Source of the DNA: Hymenobacter cavernae
GTDB taxonomy: Bacteria > Bacteroidota > Bacteroidia > Cytophagales > Hymenobacteraceae
Assembly (NCBI RefSeq): GCF_014641455.1
Contig: NZ_BMHT01000005.1
Span: forward strand, 127,357 to 191,356
DNA: 64,000 bases
Direction of reading: 5' to 3'
Positions 54,450 through 63,705 of the stretch are shown here, piece after piece (position 1 is the stretch's first letter; the number at the start of each line of letters is the position of its first letter). Both the position numbers and the translations under genes were made by a program. The notes beneath the pieces are model-generated. The model worked only from the letters and a program-made list of their open reading frames with translations, was not told the DNA's origin and ran no database searches.

Positions 54450-55376
54450 ATGCTACTTCATCCTGTTTCTAGTACAACTGCTATCCGCGGACGCTTGGCC
54501 CCGACGCCCAGCGGCTACCTGCACCTGGGCAATGCCGTCAATTTCGTGCTTACCTGGCTGCTGGTGCGCCGGGCCGGCGGCACGCTGCACCTGCGCATCG
54601 ACGACCTCGACCGCACCCGCCTGCGCCCGGCTTATCTGGCCAATATCTTTCAGACCCTGGAGTGGCTAGGTCTCGACTACGATACCGGTCCGCGCAACCC
54701 CGCCGATTTTGAGCAGCACTACTCGCAGCTTCATTACCTGGCTGATTATCAACAGATCCTGAAAAAGCTCCGGCAGCAACCGGGTCTGCTTTACGCCTGC
54801 ACCTGCTCCCGCACCGATATTCTGGCCGTAGCACCCGATGGCCGCTACCCTGGCACCTGCCGCCACCGCCACATCCCGCTCGATACGCCCGGCGCCGCGT
54901 GGCGCATTCGCCTACCTGATGATCTGGTGGTGACCTTCACGGATGGCTGGCAAGGAACTATGGTTATAAACCTAGGTCGGGATATGGGCGACTTTGTGGT
55001 GCGCAAAAAGGACGGCTATCCGGCCTATCAAATCGGCTCCGTGGCCGACGACCTGCGGCTAGGTACCACGCTCATCGTGCGCGGTGCCGATCTGCTGCCC
55101 AGCACCGCCGCCCAGCTCTGGCTTGCCCAACAGCTCCCCGAAACAGCTGGCTTTACGGCCGCGCGCATTCAGTTTCTGCACCACCCGCTGCTGCCCGGCC
55201 CCGATGGGCAGAAGCTTTCCAAATCGCAGCAGCAACCCTTGGAGCGCGGCGTGCAGGCGCAGGCGCAGGGGCCGCAGGTGGTGTTCAGGGCCGTGGCGCT
55301 GCTGCTTGGGTTGCCTACCGAAGCTAGCTTATCGTTGGAGCAGTTGCGGCAAGGCTGCGTGGAAAGTCACTGGTAG
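54450..55376 (+). CDS. gluQ: Glutamyl-Q tRNA(Asp) synthetase
   Basis: Attaches Glu to queuosine of tRNA-Asp. Start taken at the ATG at 54450 (308 residues); a TTG at 54396 would add a hydrophobic, unlikely leader. A class I synthetase catalytic core only, without anticodon domain: PTPSGYLHLGN (HIGH-type), IDDLDRTR, and KLSKS (KMSKS-type, about residue 252). The family-specific zinc site is CTCSRTDILAVA followed by GRYPGTCRHRH (Cys, Cys, Tyr, Cys). The stop TAG is part of the TAGAACGTCATTCC repeat that follows. Confidence 0.9.
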   Translation: MLLHPVSSTTAIRGRLAPTPSGYLHLGNAVNFVLTWLLVRRAGGTLHLRIDDLDRTRLRPAYLANIFQTLEWLGLDYDTGPRNPADFEQHYSQLHYLADYQQILKKLRQQPGLLYACTCSRTDILAVAPDGRYPGTCRHRHIPLDTPGAAWRIRLPDDLVVTFTDGWQGTMVINLGRDMGDFVVRKKDGYPAYQIGSVADDLRLGTTLIVRGADLLPSTAAQLWLAQQLPETAGFTAARIQFLHHPLLPGPDGQKLSKSQQQPLERGVQAQAQGPQVVFRAVALLLGLPTEASLSLEQLRQGCVESHW

Positions 55377-55617
55377 AACGTCATTCCGAGCAGCGCGAGG
55401 AATCTGGCCTGCTTCGTCGGAACGTTATTGATAGAACATCATGAATAGAACGTCATGCAGAGCGTAGCGAACCATCTCGCGTGCTGACGTTGTGATGTAA
55501 ACCCTGCCAATTGAAGTTACCATTGCACGCGAGATTCCTCGCAAGGCTCGGAATGATGTTCTATCAATAACGTTCTAACGAAGCACGCCAGATCTCTCGC
55601 GCTGCCCGGAATGACAA
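55374..55617. repeat. Composite nested inverted repeat after gluQ
   Basis: An outer TCATTCCGA-family inverted repeat (left about 55374-55432, right about 55566-55617) contains an inner one (about 55433-55560, with GCACGCGAGATTCCTCGC). Motifs present are TAGAACGTCATTCCGAGCAG, TAGAACGTCATGCAGAGCGT, AGGCTCGGAATGATGTTCTA and GCTGCCCGGAATGACA. The gluQ stop is the first TAG. Confidence 0.75.
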
Positions 55618-55622
55618 ATCCG

Positions 55623-56504
55623 CTACCGCTTCGGATCAATAAACTCAACCTGCCGGGGCGGGAAGGCTTTATTGACCAGGTTGTTCAACCGATTCTGCGT
55701 GTTACGAACCTTCTTTTTAATGGGCAGCTGCTGATAATCGAAGGCGCTTAGTGCAGCCAGATCGGCTTCCAGCGTGCGGTTTTTCAGGTGCGATTCGAGT
55801 AGAAAAGCGCTAATGGCGCCGTTCCATTCGGTTTTCGTGCTCCAATAATGCCCAATGTGCGGGCGAGCTTCCTCCAACGTATAAGTTTCCTCCAGCGCCA
55901 CCGACAGCGCAAACTGCTCGATGAGGCGCGGCGTTACCTGCTGGGCGCACAAGTCGTCGCAGATGCGCAGGGCCAGCGCAATGGCTTCCAAATTCCGTTG
56001 CGCGGGAATCCCGACCACGCCCGCGTTCCACATACCTAGCTTTTCCTGCATAGCTACGCCCCCGAACGTCTGGCCCTTCACTTGCTGCCACATACGGCGC
56101 TCCGTTTTGCTGGGCAGGCTGCTCAGAGCCCCTTCGGCTTCGTGCATGAACGCCGTGCCGGTCGCCAGTGCCTGCGCGAGCTGCGGCAACGAACCATGCA
56201 GAAATGTATCGGTATCCAGATACAGAAGGGCCGCCTGTGGGTGTCGCTGCGCCGCGTATTCCAGTGCCTTGATCTTGGCCCGCCAGAAAAATCTGTATTC
56301 GCCCTGCCATTCCAGCAGCGTATCGGCCGCTATAACTTCCGTTGTTACCAGCGGACCTAGGTGCTGATAAAACTCCGGCGCATCCGTCACGATTGTAATA
56401 GCTGTCAATAAATTCTCCTTCTGCCGCAGAAAGGACAGGATGGAAAAATTCGCTTGGAAATGGTTTTGTATGTTATTCCCAAATACCAGATAGAGGAGCT
56501 GCAT
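55623..56504 (-). CDS. GT-A-fold glycosyltransferase-like protein
   Basis: A 293-residue protein. It begins LLYLVFGNNIQNHFQANFSI, has FFWRAKIKALEYAAQRHPQ near residue 72, and a DxD metal motif in LLYLDTDTFLHGS (about residues 95-107), then GGVAMQEKLGMWNAGVVGI, typical of GT-A (GT8-like) transferases. A C-terminal basic helix (KKKVRNTQNRLNNLVNKAF) could associate with membrane. Donor and acceptor are unknown. No other glycan synthesis genes surround it. Confidence 0.65.
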   Translation of the reverse strand: MQLLYLVFGNNIQNHFQANFSILSFLRQKENLLTAITIVTDAPEFYQHLGPLVTTEVIAADTLLEWQGEYRFFWRAKIKALEYAAQRHPQAALLYLDTDTFLHGSLPQLAQALATGTAFMHEAEGALSSLPSKTERRMWQQVKGQTFGGVAMQEKLGMWNAGVVGIPAQRNLEAIALALRICDDLCAQQVTPRLIEQFALSVALEETYTLEEARPHIGHYWSTKTEWNGAISAFLLESHLKNRTLEADLAALSAFDYQQLPIKKKVRNTQNRLNNLVNKAFPPRQVEFIDPKR

Positions 56505-56543
56505 GGCGGAAAGTGGATGCGTGATTTTGGCTAGAGTACTTAA

Positions 56544-57149
56544 TTGACGTTTCTAGTTAGCATAGTTTTATTTATAACACTATGTGGCATCTACATTGTA
56601 CGAGTAGACTTTATACCTGATTTACTCACAAAACCATTGCTCTACAAGATGCCTTTCTTATCCGATGAAAAGAAGGAGTTCATTCAGTCCAGAATTGTTG
56701 AGGCTTATGAATTCTTCTCTGAGGAAGAGTTAATGAGCGAAGATGGAGACGAGAAGATTACTCAACTTCAATTACAAAACCTTCAGGTATTGACTTCTCC
56801 TGAGGAACTACATTTCCTACTTAATCAGTGGAATTGGGACGAAGGCACACACATTCCTTATCGACTTCTAGCGCATCCAGCCTGTGATCATGGCACGGCT
56901 TTGATGGTTTATTGGCTCATGGACCCTGCTTATTACGCTACCTATGCTTCTGCTTCTCAGGTACCAGACTATCAGCAGGAGGACTTCATCGTCTTTAAAA
57001 AGTTAGAGGATCGGCTTCTCAATAATGATTTCAACACTTCCAGGATCAAGTTTGTACCTTCTGCTTTTGCCGGTTGGGAGAGTCAAGAAGACCCAAAAAT
57101 TCCAGCTGCGCTTAAACTCGCCTCACCAGGGAAAGAATGGGAGGAATAA
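56544..57149 (+). CDS. DUF4274-like protein with an N-terminal membrane helix
   Basis: A 201-residue frame that opens at TTG 56544; no ATG fits better. Residues 1-20 (FLVSIVLFITLCGIYIV) form a membrane helix. The middle LHFLLNQWNWDEGTHIPY and HPACDHGTALMVYWLMDP resemble the DUF4274 family, members of which often occur as immunity-like or accessory proteins. It is AT-richer than neighbours. The C-terminus ends in a short acidic tail. A terminator follows. Confidence 0.65.
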   Translation: MTFLVSIVLFITLCGIYIVRVDFIPDLLTKPLLYKMPFLSDEKKEFIQSRIVEAYEFFSEEELMSEDGDEKITQLQLQNLQVLTSPEELHFLLNQWNWDEGTHIPYRLLAHPACDHGTALMVYWLMDPAYYATYASASQVPDYQQEDFIVFKKLEDRLLNNDFNTSRIKFVPSAFAGWESQEDPKIPAALKLASPGKEWEE

Positions 57150-57180
57150 ACCAGAAAATTAAAAAAAGCACTTAATAACA

Positions 57181-57217
57181 AAAGGGCCGACTACAAGTCC
57201 TAGTCGGCCCTTTTTAG
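57181..57217. terminator. Terminator after the DUF4274-like gene
   Basis: Perfect 13-bp stem AAAGGGCCGACTA / TAGTCGGCCCTTT with a 7-base loop and T-run TTTTT. Confidence 0.9.
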
Positions 57218-57257
57218 GAAAGGCGCAATGCGTTATATAATTAACCCAAGTTGCGGA

Positions 57258-57660
57258 TTAAGCGCCTAGCTCGGCGAGGGTGTGGGTGAAGACAAAAAGC
57301 AGGAGTTTGAGGGCAAACCCTTGTGCCGTGACAGCGTGAATGGACTTGGGAAGCGCGCCGTGAGTTGGCTGATAGTGGTTTCGACGCCTTTGCGAAAGCA
57401 CTGAATCAGAAAGCTTTGCCAGGGCTCGTGCGGCCGTTTGCTGTTGGTCCTGCGGTCGGCAGCGAGCGTGACCTGCTCGGCCTCACGCCACGCATCTTCC
57501 AGGGCGTAATCGGTGTAGGCGGCGTCGGCGTACAACACACTCCCTTAGGGCAACTGCGGCCCTAGGGCTTGCAAGCCAGCGTGAGCCGCCGAGGGTAAGT
57601 GCCCTGACAATGCACAAGCCGATTTATGGGCCTGTTATGCTCTCCCACCCAAAACACGCA
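57258..57660 (-). pseudogene. IS transposase remnant (probably IS982 family)
   Basis: The minus-strand frame 57538-57266 gives YADAAYTDYALEDAWREAEQ, then KGVETTISQLTARFP, after which it runs out of frame. Shifting by one base near 57350 restores KSIHAVTAQGFALKLLLFVF and ends at a TAA (57258-57260). Upstream (57539-57660), further transposase-like residues (CQGTYPRRLTLACK) are broken by a TAG. This is the C-terminal third of a DDE transposase, with at least one frameshift and one stop. The IHAVTxxGF wording suggests IS982; inverted ends were not found. Confidence 0.7.
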
Positions 57661-57669
57661 TCCTTGGCG

Positions 57670-60600
57670 CTACTGTTTGCTAAAGCGGTAGACCTGGGAG
57701 TACCCGGCATCAAACTGCACCCGCAGCAGGTAGACCCCTGATGCCAGGGTTTGCACATTCAGGCTTGCGGTTGTGCCGGCAATGTAGGTCGTTTGCAGCC
57801 GCTGACCGCTAGTCGAGTAGATGGTGCAATGCGCGCCCCGGATCGGCAACTGAAGCGCAAGCACCGTCGAGGTGGGGTTAGGCGCTAGTTGTACTTGGGC
57901 GGCTGCTGGCGCAAATTCCAGGGTGCGTGTCGGCGTATACTGGGTTGTCCCATCTCCATCCACCTGGCGGAGACGGTAGTATATTACCCTTTGCGGTTGC
58001 TGCCCTACACCTAGGTCCGTAAACTGGTACGTGTAGCCGCTCGTGGTATTGCCCTTGCCTGCTACTTTTCCTAGGCTGTAGAAGGTCGTGCCATCGACGC
58101 TGCGCTCCACCACAAAGTAGGCATTATTCACTTCCGTGGCGGTTGTCCACGTCAGGGCTGCATCGCTCCCAGTCGCCACGACTACAAAGCGGACCAGCGT
58201 AACGGGCAGCGGGCCGACTACGGGCACGCTAAAGGTCGCCACCGAACTCTCTAGTCCTTGGTTATCGGTGGCCGTATACGTGAAGGACGTCGCGCCAATG
58301 GTGCTGGGACGATACGTCAGCAAGTTCGCCTGATTAGCCAGGATCTGAGTGCCCGCCGCTGCCAGCGCCCCATTGAAATACAGCGTGCCCGTGCTGGGCA
58401 ACGTCTTGACGGTGAAGCCTGCCACTGTGCCATCTGGGTCCGTGCCACTCATAGCTGAGATAGACGTACTCCCCGCATTCACCGGCACCGAAGCAGTGGT
58501 TTTCGAATCAGCCACCGGGGCCTTGTTCGTGCCACTGATTACCCCTGTCCCCACGGGAATCGTATAGGTTGCTGCGGCACTAACCCCGCTTTGATCATCA
58601 GTTGCCGTATACTGGAAGCTAGCTTGTCCATTATAGCCGGCCGCTGGATCGAACAATAATTGTCCGGCCCGCGCAAAAGTGATAGTCGTAGAACCTGCCA
58701 CGACGGCTACCGTGCTGGTCCCGTTGTTGTAGTACAGCACGCCGGCGGCGGTGGCCGGTAGCGCCGTAACGGTGAAGGAGACGAGGACCCCATCCGAATC
58801 GGTGCCACTCAAAGGGCTGAGTGCCGTTTGCGCATTCGTATTCGGAATGCCGCCGCCGCTCATGTTGAGCGTGTTGGCAACCTGGTTCGCTACGGGCGGG
58901 GCATTGACCGGAATGGTCAGCGTGGCGTTACCGTCACTGACTTTGCCGGCATTATCCGTGGCCGTGTAACCTAGGATGGCTTGCCCGGAAAAGCCAGCAG
59001 CGGGGTCAAAGGATAAGTTGCTTCGGCTGGCATACGGAATGCGCAGCCCTACTTGTACCGGAATTACGTTGGTGCCATTGTCGAAGTAGAGTGCCCCAGC
59101 AGCGACGGCCGGCAACGCGACAATCGTAAATGTGGTAATGGTGCCGTTCAGCGTGGTTGTGGTGGCGGCCAGAGAAACGCTCAGGTTCGTGCGGCCGGCC
59201 GTATTCTGCAACACGGTATTCGTTAGGTCCGTTGCCACGGGCGGGTTGGTTGGAGCAACGGTTATCAGATTAGAAGCTTCAGACGTGCCTTTCGCGCTCA
59301 GCCAGGCAGTCCCGGCGAGCAAGTTGCCGGCCGCCAGATTGCTCACAGTAAGCGAACCGGAGAAGCTGCCCGTGGCACCCACGGTCAGGGAACCTAGGTA
59401 GTTTTGCAACTCACCATGCGGCACGCTTTGCCCATCTCCGCTAATCACCGCCCCGTTGTTATTGCCGTCGTTGATTGCTTCAAACAGCTCGACCGTAGCC
59501 CCGGCGAAGGTGGCCTGATTGGCGGCGGTTCCAACGTAACCAGCAACCCGCAGCGTGTTGCCGTCCAATTGGGCCGTGGTGAAAATAGGATAATCAATGC
59601 CCCCGTTCGGCGAGCTGGCCGTGACAGAGGTGTTGTTGTTTCGGTTAGCCGTTACCCCATCCCCATTGCCATACATCGTCGCTCCGCTACCGGGAATAGC
59701 GGTGCTGTTATCCGTTAAATCCAGGCTGAGTAGACCATTGCTGAAAATCTGGTTTTGCGTAATACGCACGGCTTTCTGCCCATAGCCAACCACAATGCCC
59801 GAAGCTTCCGAATTCTGAATAACGTTCTTGCGGATTATGTCGGGGTTGCTCCCAACTCGGGTACCGTTGCGCTGCAAATAGCAAATGGCGGAGCCTTCCA
59901 GCGAGCTGATGTTCGTGCCGCCACCTAGGCCGCAGGAGAGCAGGGTGTTGTTTTCAATGGTAGTAATGCCCGTCGCGCCGATTTCCAGCTGCACCCCGCT
60001 GGAGTTGGGCGCCGTAATCAGGTTGCCGCTGATGGTGACGGGACCAGAAGTAACAGCCGTAGAGCTGCCCAGGGTAATTGCATCGCCGCCGCTGACATTG
60101 TACCCGTTCTGGTTGAATTGACAACCGGACACCGTAATCGGCGTGGTTCCCCCATTGATGATATACAGCCCCGAGCTACCATTGAAGCCAATCAGCGAGT
60201 TGGCGATGGTTCCCCCGCCGGCACCGTTGGCAATACTAATGGCGTACGTACCACACTGCGTTCCGTCATTAGGATAGCTATAGGAGAGGGCCGTGCTGCC
60301 AATGATACACTCCCTAATGGAAAAGCCCGTCGCCCCACTGTTAATTAGAATACCGGCACTGCTGCCCCCGTGAATAGCTAGGTTCTTCACGGTACAGCCG
60401 CTTGCCTGCAAAGTGAGCAGCGTGGTAAGCCCGGTGGTATTGCCCAGGCTAAGCTCCACTTCGGGTCTGGCTACTGGCACAATGGCCAGGCCATCTACTC
60501 CCACGGACGTTGTGGTACCTAGGGTACCGGTGTTGGTGTCGCCTACGTTGGTGGTCTGCGTGGCGCCATCTATAGTAACGTTAGCGGCTGTAATGGCCGG

Positions 60601-60837
60601 CAGATTGGAGGCTAAAACGATCAACGCGCGGTTGCTGGCAAATGAACCACTCAGGGAACCACTGGCAATGTTAAAAGCAATGGTATGAGGGCCGGCACCG
60701 GCAGCATTCGCGTCCAAGATGGCTTGCCGTAAAGACCCCGCGCCAGTATCACTGGTGGTAGTTACGGTGAAGGTAGCTGCGTGTGTACTGGAAGTAAAAA
60801 TGAGAAATAAGCTAACAAGAAGTAATAGCTTCTGCAT
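57670..60837 (-). CDS. Large T9SS beta-helix adhesin with cadherin/Ig-like repeats
   Basis: A 1055-residue exported protein. The signal peptide ends near residue 20. From [20 protein letters not shown] it shows the start of a parallel beta-helix (right-handed) with repeats such as [12 protein letters not shown] and ENNTLLS to about residue 420. Then come three tandem Ig/cadherin-like domains separated by [12 protein letters not shown] and [19 protein letters not shown] links (about 545-890). A fibronectin-like [20 protein letters not shown] region precedes the C-terminal T9SS CTD ([15 protein letters not shown] to [13 protein letters not shown]). It is likely to be a cell-surface adhesin or polysaccharide-binding protein. 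It lies next to an IS remnant. Confidence 0.88.
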   Translation of the reverse strand: MQKLLLLVSLFLIFTSSTHAATFTVTTTSDTGAGSLRQAILDANAAGAGPHTIAFNIASGSLSGSFASNRALIVLASNLPAITAANVTIDGATQTTNVGDTNTGTLGTTTSVGVDGLAIVPVARPEVELSLGNTTGLTTLLTLQASGCTVKNLAIHGGSSAGILINSGATGFSIRECIIGSTALSYSYPNDGTQCGTYAISIANGAGGGTIANSLIGFNGSSGLYIINGGTTPITVSGCQFNQNGYNVSGGDAITLGSSTAVTSGPVTISGNLITAPNSSGVQLEIGATGITTIENNTLLSCGLGGGTNISSLEGSAICYLQRNGTRVGSNPDIIRKNVIQNSEASGIVVGYGQKAVRITQNQIFSNGLLSLDLTDNSTAIPGSGATMYGNGDGVTANRNNNTSVTASSPNGGIDYPIFTTAQLDGNTLRVAGYVGTAANQATFAGATVELFEAINDGNNNGAVISGDGQSVPHGELQNYLGSLTVGATGSFSGSLTVSNLAAGNLLAGTAWLSAKGTSEASNLITVAPTNPPVATDLTNTVLQNTAGRTNLSVSLAATTTTLNGTITTFTIVALPAVAAGALYFDNGTNVIPVQVGLRIPYASRSNLSFDPAAGFSGQAILGYTATDNAGKVSDGNATLTIPVNAPPVANQVANTLNMSGGGIPNTNAQTALSPLSGTDSDGVLVSFTVTALPATAAGVLYYNNGTSTVAVVAGSTTITFARAGQLLFDPAAGYNGQASFQYTATDDQSGVSAAATYTIPVGTGVISGTNKAPVADSKTTASVPVNAGSTSISAMSGTDPDGTVAGFTVKTLPSTGTLYFNGALAAAGTQILANQANLLTYRPSTIGATSFTYTATDNQGLESSVATFSVPVVGPLPVTLVRFVVVATGSDAALTWTTATEVNNAYFVVERSVDGTTFYSLGKVAGKGNTTSGYTYQFTDLGVGQQPQRVIYYRLRQVDGDGTTQYTPTRTLEFAPAAAQVQLAPNPTSTVLALQLPIRGAHCTIYSTSGQRLQTTYIAGTTASLNVQTLASGVYLLRVQFDAGYSQVYRFSKQ

Positions 60838-61116
60838 AAAACAAACTGGCCTGATGTAGAAAATCCAGCTAGTTTATGCAAAGATGATTCCCACAATAGG
60901 TTGATTTTCTAGATTATGGAATGCAAATAGTGTACTCTGGCAAGGAAATACGACGGCTGGGAAAGCCAAGTACCTAAAAATCGGCAAACTACTACCACCG
61001 CGGATGTGCTGCTGGCCATGCAAGTGAATCACTTGAGCAAGCAGCACGAGCACGTCCATAAAGCACGTAGGGGCCGATGCTGATGCATCGGCCCCTACGT
61101 GGATAGCGTGTGCCGC
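60838..61116. other. 279-base region with the promoter side of the adhesin gene and a hairpin
   Basis: Upstream of the adhesin gene (start 60837). A -7-like CATCTTTG (one mismatch) lies on the minus strand near 60885, without a spaced -33. The right side holds the hairpin 61064-61101, which ends the PID-CTERM-like gene. No ORF is convincing. Confidence 0.5.
61064..61101. terminator. 17-bp palindrome after the PID-CTERM-like gene
   Basis: Left arm 61064-61080 (CACGTAGGGGCCGATGC) and right arm 61085-61101, exact complements, loop TGAT. It is 16 bases after the stop on the minus strand; no T-run follows, so termination efficiency is uncertain. Confidence 0.7.
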
Positions 61117-61323
61117 TTAGGCGCGGCGACGGCGCAGTTTGCGCAGGCCGTAGGCGGCACCACTGGCTAGCAGCAACGAGGCGCCGCCATCTAGGGGCAC
61201 AGCCGTGGGCTCGGCCGGAGCACCGGGGGTGGGACCACCCGAGCCCGGACCCTGCGCCGGCTGGCTCGTAAGCGCGAGCACCAGCAGGGCACTCGCCAGG
61301 GAGTAGGAGAAGAACTGTTTCAT
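61117..61323 (-). CDS. Small PID-CTERM-type surface-sorting protein
   Basis: A 68-residue protein starting at 61323 (the upstream frame to 61479 has no signal-peptide start). Signal-like helix (FFSYSLASALLVLALTS), a Pro/Gly-rich linker, and a C-terminal PLDGGASLLLASGAAYGLRK followed by LRRRRA: a P(I/L)DGG motif, a hydrophobic helix and a basic end. This is the form of the PID-CTERM sorting signals seen in Bacteroidota, thought to be read by an exosortase-type enzyme. No exosortase is encoded in this window. Its mature part would be about 20 residues, so it may be a tiny surface peptide. Confidence 0.7.
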   Translation of the reverse strand: MKQFFSYSLASALLVLALTSQPAQGPGSGGPTPGAPAEPTAVPLDGGASLLLASGAAYGLRKLRRRRA

Positions 61324-61653
61324 AGGGTACCTGTCGTTTTCGATGGAGTACCAGCACCAACTCAAGTGCAGCTGGGGCCGCAGGTGCGCATGTTTGAGGC
61401 CGTGCAGCAGGTATGGCGCCTTGCACACGCTGCTAGTTGATCGACCACCATACAAGCGCATCAGCACGCTTCGGCACAAGCAAAAACGGCCTGCCTAGCC
61501 TGAACCTGCTCGTAACCACGCTGGCTGCCCGCAGCACCTGCGCCATGGTTCTCGGCACAAGCATAGATCCTTTTACTCCCCTCTTTTCTTGCTATGCAAC
61601 TCCATTTACAACGCATAAGTGAACACAGGAGCACACTAAACACAGCCAGCGAG
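61324..61653. other. 330-base region between the PID-CTERM-like and endonuclease V genes
   Basis: Holds the upstream region of the PID-CTERM-like gene and the downstream end of the endonuclease V gene. No clear terminator or gene is seen; frames here are short and lack homology cues. Confidence 0.4.
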
Positions 61654-62337
61654 CTATTTCCTCAGCTCCTTCTTGAACTCTTCCGCCCAATAGTCAGCCA
61701 GGCGGGTGGGCTCGGGGAGCTTGTAGCCGCGCAGGCAGGCCAGGGTGAGGCGCGTGGCCGTAGCCTGGTCGCACAGGTGGCCGGGGCTGACGAACAGCGG
61801 ATTGACTTTGTCTTTGCTGCGCAGCACTTCCCCTAGCAGCTCGCCGCTGCGGTCGGTGAGGGGCGTGAGGCTGCCGCGCGTGATAGCCGGCTCGGTGTAG
61901 TTGCCGGTGAGCTTTTGCTTGGCAACGCCGAAGGTCGGGCGGTCGAGCAGCACACCTAGGTGCGCGGCAATGCCCATGCGGCGCGGGTGCGCGATGCCGT
62001 GCCCATCCACCATAATGATGTCGGGCTTCTGGGTGAGCTTTTCGTAGGTCTGGAGCAGGTTGGGGGCTTCGCGAAAAGCCAGAAAACCCGGCACATACGG
62101 CACCGTGACGGGCGCCGCGTTCCACACTTTCTCGACCAGCTCCAACGAGGGAAACCGCAGCAGCACAAACACCGACAGGATGGTATCGGGCGTCGGGAAC
62201 GATGAATCGCAGCCGGCAATAAAGCTAGGTTCCTGGGGCAAAGGCAACAGGCGCACGCGCGTACGCATGGCTTCCTGCTCCTGGGTGAGCTCGCGCACAA
62301 CCACCGGATCGGCAGGCGGATGATAGGGACGGTACAT
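61654..62337 (-). CDS. nfi: Endonuclease V (deoxyinosine 3' endonuclease)
   Basis: Repairs deaminated bases by cutting the second phosphodiester 3' of deoxyinosine. Start at 62337 gives 227 residues, the family's usual length. Catalytic motifs are GCDSSFP (Asp), the PGFLAFREAP loop with the catalytic Glu (about residue 85) and IIMVDGHGIAHPRRMGIAAHLG with Asp and His. A C-terminal Lys residue lies in SKDKVNPLFVSPGH. The 5' region up to the divergent DUF1990 gene consists of a tandem GGTGAG repeat that touches the start codon. Confidence 0.93.
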   Translation of the reverse strand: MYRPYHPPADPVVVRELTQEQEAMRTRVRLLPLPQEPSFIAGCDSSFPTPDTILSVFVLLRFPSLELVEKVWNAAPVTVPYVPGFLAFREAPNLLQTYEKLTQKPDIIMVDGHGIAHPRRMGIAAHLGVLLDRPTFGVAKQKLTGNYTEPAITRGSLTPLTDRSGELLGEVLRSKDKVNPLFVSPGHLCDQATATRLTLACLRGYKLPEPTRLADYWAEEFKKELRK

Positions 62338-62492
62338 GTGGTGAGTGGTGAGTGGTGAGGTGGTGAGTATGCCTAGTAGACGTATACCTATCCTTTCATG
62401 CAAAATGTTCGTTCTCTCTTTGCCTGGACCACCTCACCACTCACCACTCACCACCTCACCACTCACCACTCACCACCTCACCACCTCACCTT
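62338..62492. repeat. GGTGAG tandem repeats spanning start codon to start codon
   Basis: Left block (62338-62368) of GGTGAGT and GGTGAGGT units directly follows the endonuclease V start codon; right block (62430-62491) is its reverse complement (CACCTCACCACTCACCACTC) and directly precedes the DUF1990 ATG at 62493. The middle 60 bases carry the promoters; a weak TCTCTTTG (-7-like) at 62415-62422 points to the DUF1990 gene. Confidence 0.8.
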
Positions 62493-63038
62493 ATGAACGA
62501 ACCCGAACAGCCCGCCGATACCGGCGCCGGCCCCTTATTTGAGCGGCGCTACGCCATTGATATTGCCCGTCCTCGGCAGTCGGCTAAGCAACTGATGGAA
62601 GCCATCCGGTGCAACATCGAGCAGTTTTCCCCCGACCTACTGGCCGAGTTTGAAAAGGTGAAAGGCCACCCGCACCAGCTGGAAGTAGGCGACGAATTCA
62701 AGATCAAAATTCTGGGCCCCTGGAACGGCGGCGTGCGCGTAACCGAGGTCGGCGAAACGTTCTTTGAGTTTATCACGCTTGAAGGCCACCCCGAGGCCGG
62801 GCGCATCCGGTTTTCGGCTGGGTCGCACCCCGATAAGCCGGGCGTGCTGCACTTCGAAATTCACTCCTGGGCCAGCTCCCGCGACGGACTCGTGGCGTTC
62901 CTCTACGACACCGTGGGGGCAGGGCAGCGCGTGCAGGAACAGACGTGGCGCACGTTCTGTGAGCGGGTCGCCGAAGCCAGCGGCGGCCAGGCCTTGGGTC
63001 CGGTCAGCATTGAAACCGCGAAGCATGAACAGCCCTAA
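62493..63038 (+). CDS. DUF1990 family protein
   Basis: A 181-residue soluble protein. Landmarks: FERRYAIDIARPRQSAKQLM, VGDEFKIKILGPWNGGVRV and FITLEGHPEAGRIRFSAG, ending in VRFEIHSWASSRDG-like residues. The family is related to plant and bacterial DUF1990 proteins with a START/ligand-pocket-like fold; function is unknown. Its 3' end overlaps the next gene by 14 bases, which suggests translational coupling. Confidence 0.82.
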   Translation: MNEPEQPADTGAGPLFERRYAIDIARPRQSAKQLMEAIRCNIEQFSPDLLAEFEKVKGHPHQLEVGDEFKIKILGPWNGGVRVTEVGETFFEFITLEGHPEAGRIRFSAGSHPDKPGVLHFEIHSWASSRDGLVAFLYDTVGAGQRVQEQTWRTFCERVAEASGGQALGPVSIETAKHEQP

Positions 63039-63705
63039 GAACCCCTCCCCGACCGCTGTACCCAGCCCGCCCGCGCTGTGGCAACAGCAGCAGGCGCGCC
63101 TGGCCACCTACGCCAAGGCCAACTACAACTTCGACCTCGACCATATCAGCGAGTATAACGCTGCTAACGGCTGGCGCATTGATGATTATGAAACCACACT
63201 GCCCACCGAAGCGCCTGGTCCGCCCGCGCCGCATGGCTCGTGGCAGGCGGCCCAACAGGTGCTGCGCAACTACACGTTTCCGCCGCCCGGCCTTATCACC
63301 GGCATCTTCGCCCCCGACGCGCCCCTGGAAAACCGCACGATGATCCTGCGGGGTCAGTTCCTGGTTTTTACGTTCTGGTTTGGGGTGCGCATCGGCAAGG
63401 TCACGGATGAAACCCGCGACACGCCCGCCGGCCCCGAGCAGGTGTGGGGCTACAGCTACAGCACGCTGGAAGGGCACTTCGAGCGCGGCCGCATCGAATT
63501 CACTATTCACAAGCAGCTCACGACGGGGCAGGTCACGTTTCGCATTCATGCCGTGTCGCAGGTCGGGCGCATCCGCAACCCGTTCTACTGGCTGGGCTTC
63601 AAGTTATTTGGCCGCATGCTACAGCGACGTTTCGCCCGCGAGTCGCTGCGGCGGATGCAGGACCAGGTAGCGGCGGCGCTACGGGAACCAGCGGCCGCAG
63701 GTTAG
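63025..63705 (+). CDS. Second DUF1990-type protein, overlapping the first
   Basis: Start chosen at the ATG at 63025, giving 226 residues and a 14-base overlap with the preceding gene. Similar layout to its neighbour: NRTMILRGQFLVFTFWFGVR corresponds to the strand region, YSYSTLEGHFERGRIEFTIH to EGHPEAGRIRF, and VTFRIHAVSQVGRIRNPFYW to the helix region. The C-terminus (LFGRMLQRRFARESLRRMQD) is a basic helix. Two tandem paralogues suggest a heteromeric pair. Function is unknown. Confidence 0.77.
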   Translation: MNSPKNPSPTAVPSPPALWQQQQARLATYAKANYNFDLDHISEYNAANGWRIDDYETTLPTEAPGPPAPHGSWQAAQQVLRNYTFPPPGLITGIFAPDAPLENRTMILRGQFLVFTFWFGVRIGKVTDETRDTPAGPEQVWGYSYSTLEGHFERGRIEFTIHKQLTTGQVTFRIHAVSQVGRIRNPFYWLGFKLFGRMLQRRFARESLRRMQDQVAAALREPAAAG

